Shown: positions 16,733 to 25,482 of the stretch, one piece after another
How positions within the stretch are numbered: the stretch's first letter is position 1
How the letters are laid out: each line of letters opens with the position of its first letter
NCBI GenBank assembly: GCA_026393755.1
Contig: JAPKZO010000010.1
Coordinates: 1 to 52,493 of the forward strand
Length of the DNA: 52,493 nucleotides
Source of the DNA: Acidobacteriota bacterium
GTDB taxonomy: Bacteria > Acidobacteriota > Vicinamibacteria > Vicinamibacterales > JAKQTR01
Reading direction: 5' to 3'
The notes under the pieces: model-generated
Told to the model about the DNA's origin: nothing
The model's database searches: none
The model's input: the letters and a program-made list of their open reading frames with translations, nothing else
Position numbers and translations under genes: made by a program

Positions 16733-19005
16733 TCGAGCGTGTCGAGCACGGTGCGCCAGGAGAACTTCTTGCCGCTGCCGCGCACGTAGTAATCCATCCA
16801 CGCCATTTCGCTCATCGACTTGGCGAACTGATTGCGTGCGTCTGGGATGCCGTGTGTCTCGCCCGGGTACACGAACAACTCGGTCGGCACACCGAGCCGC
16901 TTGAGTGCCATGTGCAGTTCGATCGACTGCGGGCTCGGCACCCGCGGGTCGCCCAGGACCACATGGATCATGGTCGGTGTCTTCGCGTTCTTGATGTACT
17001 TCAGCGGAGACTGGCTCCAGTACGCCTCGAAATCGTCGTACGGGAGCTTGTTGCCCAGGTAGAACTGCCGGCTGCGCTGCGTGTCGCTCTCCGCGTACAT
17101 CGAGATCCAGTTCGATGTCCCCGCGCCCGAACTGATGGCCTTGAAACGGTCGGTATGCGTGAGAATCCAGTTCGACCAGTGACCTCCCGCGCTCCAGCCG
17201 AGCGCGCCCATGCGCGATCCGTCCACAATCCCCTGCGCGATCAGGAAGTCCACGCCCGTCATGATGTCGTCGAAGCCTGGCGGGAAGTAGTTGTTGACGA
17301 TGCCGTTCCTGTGCTGTTCGCCGTAATTGGTGGATCCGCGGTAGTTGGGCCTCAAGACCACGTACCCGGCTCCGGCGTACACCTGCGATCCGTACCCGCC
17401 GTTGAAGCTGAGCACGTCGGCCGACGCGGGCCCGCCGTGGATGGCGACAATCAGCGGATACCGCTGGCCGGGCTGGTACCCGACCGGCTTGACCAAGACG
17501 CCGCCGACCATGCGCCCGTCCTTTGACTTCCAGGAGATCTCCTCCTGCTCGCCGAGGGCGAACTGGCGCACCTGGGGGTTCGCGTCGGTCAATGCCTTCC
17601 ACGCGGACCGGGTCGCCACCTGATCGATGGCCGGCACCGTGAAGAGCGTTGAAGACGTGGTCCCGTCCGCATACGTGATGAGGAGCACGCCGCTCTCTTC
17701 GTCAAGCCGAACCGTTAGCGACGCCTTCTCGTCGGTCAACTGGCGAACGGCGTCCTTCGTCACGTCAAGCGCCAGCAGTTGATCGGTCGCGCGGACGCCC
17801 TCGTTGAAGTAGATCGTGTTGCCGTCCTTCGACCAGAACCCCACGGTGATGTCGCCGTCGAACGAGGCGCCGATCTTGCGCCACTTTCCACCGCGATCGG
17901 TCACGGCGCGGATGTACACGCGCCGGTTCTTCATGCTGAACTTCTCGAGATCGGCAGGCGCCGAGAACGCGATCCATCGCCCGTCGGGAGAGAAGCTCAA
18001 GGCGCTCTCACCCACTTCGGCATTGGTCACCAGCCGTTCGACCTGACCAGTGGCCGCCTCGAGCAGGTACGGATCGCTGTTGATGTTCTGTTCGTTGATG
18101 TTGCGGTCGTACCGGCCGGCAGAGATCCCGCGGAATCCAACCCACTTGCCGTCATCGGAGATCGAGACGTCCGATACGGTGATCGACGGGTCCTTGGTCA
18201 ACTGCGTCGTCTTCAGGGGATCGATGTCGACGGCCCAGAGGCTGGCCAACGGCGTTTCCGGGTTGCGGATGTCGACCGTGAACTTCTTCTCCCTGCGCTG
18301 TTTCTCGTCCGGGTCCGGTGTGTCCGGGCCGACAAAGTAGATGCGACGGCTGTCGGGCGCCCACTCCCACGCGCTGACGCCCGCAGCCTGTTTGGTCAAC
18401 TGCTCTGGTTTGGCGGTGTCAATGCCAGCGACCGGCAAGCGGTACAGCTGTTCCTCGGCCGACTTGCCGCTCCGATACGCCAGCCAGCGGCCGTCGCGGC
18501 TGAACGCAAACGTGGAAACGCCATCCTTGGCGTCCGTAATCCGCCTGGCTTCGCCACCGTCTGGCCGCATCAGATACAGCTGGTTCTGAGTCGCCGCCGT
18601 GGTGGGCGCTTCGCGGTTCGAGGCGAACACAAAGAAACTGCCGTCGCGCGCCCAACGCGGCTCGGTTTCGTTCTTGTCCTTGGTAAACGTCATCTGCCTG
18701 GTTGACGACACTCCCTGCTGCAGCGAGACGAGGTAAATGTCCGACTGCCGCTTGGCTTCCTTCCAATCTGGCGTCGTGATCGTGTAGAGCATCCATCGGC
18801 CGTCGGGGCTCGGGGCCACCGCTCCGACCTGCCTCATCTTCTGCATGTCGAGAAAGGTCATGGGCCGCTTCGCGGCCACGGTCTGGGATGACCCCGCCTG
18901 GGCCGCCGGTGCCTGCGACAAGAACAACGGCGCCGAGCCAATGGCGAGCAGCGCGATAATCAAGGTGAGGACGGTGCGCGCGGCGGTCGAACGAGAAGTG
19001 ATCAT
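16726..19005 (-). CDS. Exported S9 family prolyl oligopeptidase-type peptidase
   Basis: A 759-residue secreted serine peptidase of the S9 family (dipeptidyl-peptidase/acylaminoacyl-peptidase group). After a signal peptide ending near AQAG, several beta-propeller repeats appear (PSPDGRWMLYT, SRDGRWLAYRS, SPDGRWIAFS). The alpha/beta-hydrolase domain begins near 530. The catalytic triad is Ser605 (GWSAGG), Asp686 (GDPRVP) and His718 (ETHGIP). The start at 19005 is taken because the signal peptide begins there; the frame stays open for 77 codons upstream through palindromic repeats. It converges with the M14 gene, and the two probably share peptide scavenging. Confidence 0.9.
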   Translation of the reverse strand: MITSRSTAARTVLTLIIALLAIGSAPLFLSQAPAAQAGSSQTVAAKRPMTFLDMQKMRQVGAVAPSPDGRWMLYTITTPDWKEAKRQSDIYLVSLQQGVSSTRQMTFTKDKNETEPRWARDGSFFVFASNREAPTTAATQNQLYLMRPDGGEARRITDAKDGVSTFAFSRDGRWLAYRSGKSAEEQLYRLPVAGIDTAKPEQLTKQAAGVSAWEWAPDSRRIYFVGPDTPDPDEKQRREKKFTVDIRNPETPLASLWAVDIDPLKTTQLTKDPSITVSDVSISDDGKWVGFRGISAGRYDRNINEQNINSDPYLLEAATGQVERLVTNAEVGESALSFSPDGRWIAFSAPADLEKFSMKNRRVYIRAVTDRGGKWRKIGASFDGDITVGFWSKDGNTIYFNEGVRATDQLLALDVTKDAVRQLTDEKASLTVRLDEESGVLLITYADGTTSSTLFTVPAIDQVATRSAWKALTDANPQVRQFALGEQEEISWKSKDGRMVGGVLVKPVGYQPGQRYPLIVAIHGGPASADVLSFNGGYGSQVYAGAGYVVLRPNYRGSTNYGEQHRNGIVNNYFPPGFDDIMTGVDFLIAQGIVDGSRMGALGWSAGGHWSNWILTHTDRFKAISSGAGTSNWISMYAESDTQRSRQFYLGNKLPYDDFEAYWSQSPLKYIKNAKTPTMIHVVLGDPRVPSPQSIELHMALKRLGVPTELFVYPGETHGIPDARNQFAKSMSEMAWMDYYVRGSGKKFSWRTVLDTLDQ

Positions 19006-19123
19006 GGCTGCCTCGTCTGTCGTGTGATGGACCGTTGTCCTATGCCGGCGGCCTGGCCGGTGTCGATTGCCTATCATCGTCAATGCGGGAGGACTGTCAA
19101 GTGGGGCGACGGACTCCACCCCG

Positions 19124-19149
19124 GCCACGCTGGAGCGTGGCGATCCCAG
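19124..19149 (-). repeat. Type A palindromic element, copy A1
   Basis: Read on the minus strand it is CTGGGATC followed by the hairpin GCCACGC-TCCA-GCGTGGC. It is base-for-base identical over 26 bases to copy A3 inside rimO. It lies between the S9 gene and the TonB receptor gene. A second leader, CTGGGATCACC, stands at 19211-19221 next to type B copy B1, so the two types cluster here. Confidence 0.8.
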
Positions 19150-19225
19150 GCTCGCGACGGATAGGACAGGTGAGCGGCCTGACACCCGGCAGTTGGTCAG
19201 CGTAACACCCCTGGGATCACCGTAA

Positions 19226-19249
19226 GGGCACGGCATGCCGTGCCCCTAC
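19226..19249 (+). repeat. Type B palindromic element, copy B1
   Basis: A perfect 20-base palindrome (GGGCACGGCA and its complement TGCCGTGCCC) followed by CTAC. It shares the GGGC...GCCCCTAC layout with copies near 31809, 41840 and 48538. The surrounding gap 19006-19398 holds this, copy A1 and one stem-loop, and no gene. Confidence 0.8.
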
Positions 19250-19282
19250 CTTCGACGGGGCAGCACGAGCCAGGAAAACGAC

Positions 19283-19315
19283 GGGGTGGTGCCGGCACGC
19301 CTGCGGCACCACCCC
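19283..19315 (-). terminator. Probable terminator after the TonB receptor gene
   Basis: A 12-bp stem (GGGGTGGTGCCG at 19283-19294 with its complement at 19304-19315) encloses a 9-base loop. On the minus strand it is followed by GTCGTTTT and lies 84 bases after the receptor stop codon. On the plus strand only TTT follows. Confidence 0.6.
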
Positions 19316-19398
19316 TTTGGAGGCAGCTCACGAGAACACTCGAAGCTGACGACCGGGCGCGGCCCCTGGCGAGGGTCGCGCAAGGTCCCTTCCTCTCC

Positions 19399-22044
19399 TT
19401 ACAGTCCTTTCACGTGTACGCCGATTGTGAAGCTCCGGCCGCGAGCCGGCGCAAACTGGAACTGCTCCCGATAGAAGCGGTCCGCCAGGTTCTCGACGGC
19501 GAACACGAGCGACACCCGCCCGGTCTTCGGACTCAGGTTGACCCCGGCCGACAGGCGGTGCACCGTGAAGCCGCCCAGCCCTAACAGATCCTGGGCAATG
19601 AGGTACGGCGAGTCCAGCAGCGTCGGCGCGACGCGTGTGACCTTCGCCTGCACGCGGCCGTCGTACCCGATCCACCACCGATCGTGTGCGTCATTGAACC
19701 GCGCGCCGAACGTCACCTTGGCCGGCGAGATATTGTCTTGCGGCGTTCCCGCCAGTGAGACGCCAGTCAGCGGATTGGCGCCGGCGAGGACGGTCCCGCG
19801 CGTGAACGCGCCCGTGCCGAACAGCGTCACGACGCCGGCCCTCAGGACGATGGGCACATTCACGTCTCCTTCGACGCCCTGAATGCGGACATCGGAGAAG
19901 TTGATGGCCTGCGACAAAGGTCCCGAAGGTGTCTGAGACACGATCTCGGTCGAGATGAACCCGTGGTAGGTGTTGGTGAAGTATCCCGCTGACGCCGCGT
20001 ACCGGCCGCGGCGAATCTTCAGACCGACATCGACGTTGTCGCCGGTCTCGGGCCGGACGGTGACGTTCGGGGCGATGGCACCGACGGTGGCGGGGCCCGC
20101 AAACAGCAGTTCCTCGAGATTTGGATGACGGTAGCTCCGCCCGTAGCGAGCCAGCATCGTCACGCCCTCAGCCAGCTTGACAACGACGCCCAGGTCGCCG
20201 GTCAGCGCGCGGCGTGAGATGCGATCGCCGCCTGGGCTCGGCAGCGTCGCCGGGTCTATCGCCGGAACGGCGCCGGCGACGAGCGAGTCGACCGTGTACC
20301 CCGACGTGGCCTTCGTCGCCACACTGTACTGGTCCGCGCGAATGCCGGCGACGACACGGACGAATCGCGACAAATCCCATTCATCCTGCGCGTACGCACC
20401 GAGGTCGCGGAACGACGCGTTGGGCACGCGAACCGGATGAGTGATCGACGGCGCGCCCACCAGCGTCGGAGTGTCGAACACGTTCGCCTGTGGTCCGCGC
20501 GCGCCGAGCGCGACGTTCCCGATGATGGTGGATTGCGTCGAACTGGTGCGGCTGTCCTCGCTCCGGTCGTCGTAGGCCATGACGCCAGCCGTCACAACGT
20601 GGTGGCGGGCCGGCACGAACGTGGCCTGCACATCGACACCCGGGGTTCGCACGTGCTGCTGCGTATCGCTCACGATCTGGAGTTGATAGACGTTGATCGG
20701 GAAGAACGCGGGCGACGGCACGGGATATTGCACGGGGAACTGGTTGCGGAGTAGACGATTCTGATCCTGAAAATAACCCGACACCTTGAGGTTGGTGAAC
20801 CAGGGCGTAATCGCACGAACCTCGTACTTCATCGACAGGCGGTCGAGGTTGTTGAACGGCAACGACACCTGCTGGAAGAACGTCGGCTGCTGGAAATCCG
20901 GGAATCCGGCATTCTCAATCCGCCGGCGGATGTACTTGACCTGCAACGTCTGCTTGGCGCTGATGGCCAGCAGCCCGCCGATGTTCATGTTGTCGCTCGT
21001 CGCACCCGAAGTCGGGATGACGGCGGTCGTACGGGTATACGCCTGATTGAACGGGTCCGGAAACGCCTTGAACGCGAACCCGAAATACGTGTCGATGGTG
21101 TCGACGTTCTTGATCTGACCGGAGGCGAAATACGCGTTTGTGTTTTCGTTCTTCCCGGCGGCGCCTGCCGTGTAGTTGTCGAACGTGTCTTTCGAACCCG
21201 AGATCTGGAAGGCGAATCGAGGTCCGCTGGCGCCGAACGATACCGTGCCCCGGCGGCCGTTCTCGTTCGAGCTGTACAATCCGTCGAAGCCGTACGTCAG
21301 CCTGAGCGCGTCGCTGAACCGCGGCTGGTTGGTGATGATGTTGACGGTCCCGGCCAGCGCATCGGTTCCGTACAGCACCGAGCCCGACCCCCCAACCACT
21401 TCGATGTTGTCCACCGAGTTCACGTCGACCAGGCCGACCTCGGTGCCCGATCGATCCGTCGCCGTGCGGGCGTTGTTGAGGCGTTCGCCATCAACCAGCA
21501 CCAGCAGCCTCGTCGAATCGAGACCTCGCACTCGGGGCCGCACCTCGACCGGACCGCTCCCGACCGGCGTCACGCCGGCGGCCAGCATCAGCGCGTCACC
21601 GGTGGAGGCCGGCGCGCGCGACTCGAGGACATCCCGTGACAGGCTGTCGGTCCGGAGCGGCACCTGATTGCCATCGCGCTCGTTGCGCATGGCCGTCACG
21701 GTGACCCCGACCTGCACCGAGCCTGGCACCAGCGTGGCCGCCACCTTCTGCACCGACGAACTGTCGCCGACGTCGACGGTTCGCGCATCGGGCGAAAAGC
21801 CCTCGCGCTCCACGATGACGAGGTACGAGCCCGCCACCAGATTGCTCACGCGGAAGGCGCCGGTCGCATCCGTCCTGGTCACCGACTCCTCGTTGGTCGC
21901 GAGGTTCCGAACAACCACCCGCGCCGCCTGGAGCACGCCACCCGAGGCGTCTTTCGCCGTCCCGACAATATCGCCGGCCCATGCACAGGGGGCCAACGCC
22001 AGCATCACCACCACACTCCACCACACCGTCTGTCGTCTCAACAT
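19399..22044 (-). CDS. TonB-dependent outer-membrane receptor
   Basis: An 881-residue outer-membrane transporter. A signal peptide ends at CAWAG; then comes a carboxypeptidase-regulatory-like domain (residues ~25-105, SGGVLQAARVVVRN...GSYLVIVEREGF). A plug domain follows (~130-240; RPRVRGLDSTRLLVLVDGER, GSGSVLYGTDALAGTVNIIT), and a 22-strand-type barrel runs to the C-terminus (SAGVNLSPKTGRVSLVFAVE, GRSFTIGVHV). No TonB box is obvious. The plug is of the siderophore/vitamin-receptor type rather than SusC. The first ATG after the annotated GTG (22056) is preferred. Upstream on the same strand is an unrecognised membrane protein. The ligand is unknown; a metal or metal complex is a guess. Confidence 0.92.
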   Translation of the reverse strand: MLRRQTVWWSVVVMLALAPCAWAGDIVGTAKDASGGVLQAARVVVRNLATNEESVTRTDATGAFRVSNLVAGSYLVIVEREGFSPDARTVDVGDSSSVQKVAATLVPGSVQVGVTVTAMRNERDGNQVPLRTDSLSRDVLESRAPASTGDALMLAAGVTPVGSGPVEVRPRVRGLDSTRLLVLVDGERLNNARTATDRSGTEVGLVDVNSVDNIEVVGGSGSVLYGTDALAGTVNIITNQPRFSDALRLTYGFDGLYSSNENGRRGTVSFGASGPRFAFQISGSKDTFDNYTAGAAGKNENTNAYFASGQIKNVDTIDTYFGFAFKAFPDPFNQAYTRTTAVIPTSGATSDNMNIGGLLAISAKQTLQVKYIRRRIENAGFPDFQQPTFFQQVSLPFNNLDRLSMKYEVRAITPWFTNLKVSGYFQDQNRLLRNQFPVQYPVPSPAFFPINVYQLQIVSDTQQHVRTPGVDVQATFVPARHHVVTAGVMAYDDRSEDSRTSSTQSTIIGNVALGARGPQANVFDTPTLVGAPSITHPVRVPNASFRDLGAYAQDEWDLSRFVRVVAGIRADQYSVATKATSGYTVDSLVAGAVPAIDPATLPSPGGDRISRRALTGDLGVVVKLAEGVTMLARYGRSYRHPNLEELLFAGPATVGAIAPNVTVRPETGDNVDVGLKIRRGRYAASAGYFTNTYHGFISTEIVSQTPSGPLSQAINFSDVRIQGVEGDVNVPIVLRAGVVTLFGTGAFTRGTVLAGANPLTGVSLAGTPQDNISPAKVTFGARFNDAHDRWWIGYDGRVQAKVTRVAPTLLDSPYLIAQDLLGLGGFTVHRLSAGVNLSPKTGRVSLVFAVENLADRFYREQFQFAPARGRSFTIGVHVKGL

Positions 22045-22064
22045 GATTGCATCCACTGATTAGC

Positions 22065-22087
22065 GATCGGCACACGCAGCGCCGATC
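22065..22087 (-). promoter_or_regulatory. Stem-loop in the TonB receptor leader
   Basis: GATCGGC (22065-22071) pairs with GCCGATC (22081-22087) around a 9-base loop, about 20 bases before the receptor start codon. It could affect translation. It matches no riboswitch that I recognise. Confidence 0.3.
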
Positions 22088-22214
22088 AGAAGTTGTCCAT
22101 GAAGCCGTGCGGCTTCGACTGACGTTCGGCGGTCCTGCCTCGTGCGCAGACGCGCACGCGGCGCCAGACAGCCACACGCGAATTGAATTGGAAATCCGAG
22201 GAACGGCGAAGCCG

Positions 22215-22754
22215 TTAGACGAGCGGAGGCGGGCGCGGAGAGAAGCTGAAGACGTAGCCTGATGCGGGCAATCCCGCCATGCGAACAGGCTGTTCGCACG
22301 GCTGAGAGGCAGCGGTCCAGCACGCGAGGAGCGTCGCGAAGAGCCCGAGAAAAAAGAGACCGAGCACCGATGCAGCCGGCGCCGTCACCTGCGCGAGCAT
22401 CGTGATGGTCTCGGGAACGCCGAGTTCGACCGTAATCGGCTCACCGCTCCACACGGCATGACAGTGGATGACGACGACAAGCAGCCACAGCACGACCGCC
22501 CGCTTGCCCCAGAACAGCGACAGCCCGTGCCGCTGGAGCGCCCGGAACCCCACAAGGACCACGGCGGCCACGATCCAGCGCACGGCGATCTGCGGTTCGA
22601 GCGCCCGGCCACCGACGACATGCGTCCACAGCAACCAGGCGTGGAACGCCACCAGAACGGTGAACGCCAATTGGGCAGCCGCCCGCATCGACATCCGGGC
22701 CAGGTCTCCCGACCTGGTGACGGTTCGACGGTGGTGGGTGGCGTGAGAGGTCAT
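22215..22754 (-). CDS. Integral membrane protein, unrecognised
   Basis: A 179-residue protein with about four membrane segments: AQLAFTVLVAFHAWLLWTHV, WIVAAVVLVGFRAL, AVVLWLLVVVIHCHAVW and VLGLFFLGLFATLLACW. Several His and Cys residues (HCHAVW, CW, PCEQP) sit at segment ends, which could suit a metal-linked role, but this is only suggestive. The true start may be the Met at residue 21 or 23, since no ribosome site stands before 22754. It lies 170 bases upstream of the TonB receptor on the same strand, so the two may form a transport unit. Confidence 0.65.
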   Translation of the reverse strand: MTSHATHHRRTVTRSGDLARMSMRAAAQLAFTVLVAFHAWLLWTHVVGGRALEPQIAVRWIVAAVVLVGFRALQRHGLSLFWGKRAVVLWLLVVVIHCHAVWSGEPITVELGVPETITMLAQVTAPAASVLGLFFLGLFATLLACWTAASQPCEQPVRMAGLPASGYVFSFSPRPPPLV

Positions 22755-22882
22755 CTATCTATCATTCGACATTACGCTATGAAGGCTCTCGAGGGCAACC
22801 CGCAGCCGGCGGATTCCCGGCAGTTGGGACGGGCGCGTCTAAGAATAAAGCAATCTTCGTACCACTGCGCGTGGTTACAATT

Positions 22883-22910
22883 TTGTAATATTCGGAACGC
22901 CCTATAAATA
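22883..22910 (+). promoter_or_regulatory. Promoter candidate for the aminotransferase gene
   Basis: The gap 22755-22938 is unusually AT-rich for this genome. TTGTAA (22883-22888) and TAAATA (22905-22910) stand 16 bases apart, 28 bases before the ATG at 22939. An overlapping TATAAA at 22903 is an alternative -10. Confidence 0.45.
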
Positions 22911-22938
22911 ATTCGTCCCGACCCCTTATTCTTACACG

Positions 22939-24093
22939 ATGGACGTGAATGTCCCGGTCGATTCCAGACTGCCCGATGTCGGCGTCAGCATCTTTGCGGT
23001 GATGACGCGCCTGGCCAACGAGCACGGGGCCATCAATCTGTCACAGGGCTTCCCCGACTTCGATTGCGACCCCGAGCTGATTGCGACGGTGCACCGGTAC
23101 ATGCTGGCCGGCCACAACCAGTATGCCCCGATGCCCGGGGTGCTGGCGCTGCGCGAGGCGCTCGCCGCCAAGATCGAGCGCGCCTGCGGGGCACGCTACG
23201 ACCCGGTTTCCGAAATCACGATCACGTCCGGCGCCACCGAAGCGCTGTTTGACGTCGTGTCCGCGTGTGTGAGGCCCGGCGACGAGGTGGTACTGTTCGA
23301 ACCGTGCTACGACGCGTACGTGCCCGTGGTCCGCTTGAACGGCGGCACACCCCGCTTCGTCACGCTTCGCCCGCCGGACTATCGGATCGACTGGTCGGAG
23401 GTGCGCCGCGCCGTGTCGCCACGCACCCGTCTGCTCATCATCAACTCGCCTCACAACCCGACCGGCGCAGTCATCGACGCCGACGATCTTCGCCAGTTGG
23501 CTGAGGTCGTGGACGGGACACCCGTCATCGTGCTGAGCGACGAGGTGTACGAGCACATCATCTTCGACGGCCGCGTCCACGAGAGCATCGCCAGCCATCC
23601 GGCTCTCCGAGGGCGGAGCTGCGTCGTGAGCTCGTTCGGCAAGAGTTACCACACGACCGGCTGGAAGGTGGGGTACGTGGCGGCACCCCAGGCGCTCGCC
23701 GCCGAGATCCAGCGCGTCCATCAGTTCGTCACGTTCGCCACCAACACGCCTATCCAGCTGGCCTACGCCGACTTTACGCGCAGGCGCACGACGTACGACG
23801 ATCTGGCGACGTTCTATCAGGCCAAGCGGGACCGGTTCCTTCATCTGCTCGAAGGCTCGCGATTCCTGCCCGTGCCGTGCCATGGCACGTACTTCCAGAT
23901 TCTCGACTACTCGGCGATCAGTGACGAGCCGGACCACGCGTTCGCCACGAGGCTGCTGAAGGAACACGGCGTCGCCTCGATTCCGACGTCCGCATTTCTG
24001 TACACGAGTGACGCGCCGCGCGTACTCAGATTCTGTTTTGCCAAAAAGGACGAGACGCTGGCCGGCGCGGCGGAACGCCTGTTGAAGGTCTGA
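22939..24093 (+). CDS. PLP-dependent aminotransferase class I/II (methionine/kynurenine type)
   Basis: A 384-residue fold-type I aminotransferase closest to YbdL-like methionine aminotransferases and kynurenine-oxoglutarate aminotransferases. Evidence is NLSQGFPDFDCDPELI near the start, ITSGATEALFDVV, NSPHNPTG and the PLP lysine at 235 in SFGKSYHTTGWKVGY. A final RFCFAKKDETL carries the substrate-carboxylate Arg. It is cytoplasmic and of full length. It is followed after 22 bases by uridine kinase on the same strand, probably co-transcribed, though no pathway link is obvious. Confidence 0.88.
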   Translation: MDVNVPVDSRLPDVGVSIFAVMTRLANEHGAINLSQGFPDFDCDPELIATVHRYMLAGHNQYAPMPGVLALREALAAKIERACGARYDPVSEITITSGATEALFDVVSACVRPGDEVVLFEPCYDAYVPVVRLNGGTPRFVTLRPPDYRIDWSEVRRAVSPRTRLLIINSPHNPTGAVIDADDLRQLAEVVDGTPVIVLSDEVYEHIIFDGRVHESIASHPALRGRSCVVSSFGKSYHTTGWKVGYVAAPQALAAEIQRVHQFVTFATNTPIQLAYADFTRRRTTYDDLATFYQAKRDRFLHLLEGSRFLPVPCHGTYFQILDYSAISDEPDHAFATRLLKEHGVASIPTSAFLYTSDAPRVLRFCFAKKDETLAGAAERLLKV

Positions 24094-24115
24094 CCTGGTT
24101 TCCCGGGAGCGCACC

Positions 24116-24739
24116 ATGTCCACACGATCGGTCGTCATCGGCGTCGCGGGCGGATCGGGCTCAGGCAAGACGACGGTGGTACGCCGCATTGTCGAGAGCC
24201 TGGGCAACGATCAGGTCACCCTGCTCGAACATGATCGGTACTACCGCGATCGAAGCGAACTTCGCCTCGAGGAACGGGCGGCGCTCAACTACGATCATCC
24301 GGACTCGCTCGAAACCGATCTGATGGTGCGCCACCTTCACGAACTGCGTGAGGGCCGCAGCGTTGAGGTGCCGACGTACGACTTCGCGCGCTACGCCCGG
24401 ATGGCGACCACCGAGACGGCGCAGCCGCGGCGGGTCATTATCGTGGAGGGCATCCTGATCTTTGCCGACCCGGCCCTGCGCGCCCTGCTGGACGTCAAGG
24501 TCTTCGTGGACGCCGACGACGACATCCGTTTTATCCGGCGCCTCACCAGGGACGTCGCTGAACGCGGGCGGACGATGGAGTCGGTGGTCGAGCAGTATCA
24601 GTCAACGGTCAAGCCGATGCATCTGGAATTTGTCGAGCCGAGCAAGCGGTACGCCGACGTGATCGTGCCGCAGGGCGGGCACAACACCGTGGCGATCAAC
24701 ATGCTGCTCACGCTCATCCGAAGCCTGGCGGGACGCTAG
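24116..24739 (+). CDS. udk: Uridine kinase
   Basis: A 207-residue kinase that phosphorylates uridine and cytidine to UMP and CMP in pyrimidine salvage. The P-loop GGSGSGKTT lies at residues ~12-20. Other Udk signs are LLEHDRYYRDRSEL, NYDHPDSLETDLM, VPTYDFARY, IIVEGILIF and RRLTRDVAERGRT. The length is typical. It converges with and overlaps by four bases the metallo-hydrolase gene, which is coupled to uridine phosphorylase, so both arms of uridine handling meet here. Confidence 0.95.
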   Translation: MSTRSVVIGVAGGSGSGKTTVVRRIVESLGNDQVTLLEHDRYYRDRSELRLEERAALNYDHPDSLETDLMVRHLHELREGRSVEVPTYDFARYARMATTETAQPRRVIIVEGILIFADPALRALLDVKVFVDADDDIRFIRRLTRDVAERGRTMESVVEQYQSTVKPMHLEFVEPSKRYADVIVPQGGHNTVAINMLLTLIRSLAGR

Positions 24740-25482
24740 CCGAAGGTCACCACCAGCCCGTCGTGGGCTGTTTCGTCGTCGAGCCCATCGGCGCGGCGCA
24801 ACATGTCCTCGCCCATGTGCGTGAGCAACAGTCGGCGACACGTGAGTTCGGCCCGGTGCGCCTGGAGCGTCTGGTAGGTCAGATGGCCCGGCGGCGCCCA
24901 GTCGTAGCCGAAGCACTCGCACAGGAACAGATCGGCGTCGCGGGAGACACCCGGGAGTGTGTCGGCCCACTCTGTGTCGCCTGAGAACGCCAGTACGCGG
25001 CCGGCGAACTCGATCCGCAGCCCGAAGCACTGCATGCTGGGCGAGTGGCGCACCAGAGAGGGCGTGACCTGGCACACGCCGAGGTCGTGGCGGCTTCCGG
25101 CCTCCCATTCGACGAAGCGCAGGCCGAACCGGAACGACATCGGCCCGGTGCCGGGAAACAGCACGTCGTACGCGAGTTTGATCTGCCCTTCCAGGCCAGG
25201 CGGTCCCGCGATGCAGAGATCGCGCGTCCGCCCCGACGCGAAGTGCGCATCCATAAGGAAGTACGGCACGCCGCCGAAGTGATCGCCGTGCAGATGGGTC
25301 AACACGATGGTGTCCACGAGTCCGGGATCGAGTTGCTGGCCGCGCAACAGAGCGAGTGCCGACGGGCCGCAATCGACGAGGACGCTCTGATCAGCCGTCC
25401 TCAACAGTGTCGACGTGTGAAGGCGACCGCCGCTGCCGAACGCGTCACCGGTGCCGAGAAATCGTGCTTCAAGCGTACTCAT
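24736..25482 (-). CDS. Metallo-beta-lactamase-fold hydrolase (RNase Z-like)
   Basis: A 248-residue MBL-fold enzyme. The metal motif THLHGDHFGG lies near residues 62-71, followed by FSGDTEW (~168) and a late LTHMGED (~220), as in RNase Z and related phosphodiesterases. VDCGPSALALLRG near the start also fits. No exosite arm is evident, so a true tRNase Z is less likely than a small-molecule or cyclic-nucleotide hydrolase. Its ATG overlaps the stop of uridine phosphorylase (ATGA), which implies translational coupling. Confidence 0.82.
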   Translation of the reverse strand: MSTLEARFLGTGDAFGSGGRLHTSTLLRTADQSVLVDCGPSALALLRGQQLDPGLVDTIVLTHLHGDHFGGVPYFLMDAHFASGRTRDLCIAGPPGLEGQIKLAYDVLFPGTGPMSFRFGLRFVEWEAGSRHDLGVCQVTPSLVRHSPSMQCFGLRIEFAGRVLAFSGDTEWADTLPGVSRDADLFLCECFGYDWAPPGHLTYQTLQAHRAELTCRRLLLTHMGEDMLRRADGLDDETAHDGLVVTFG

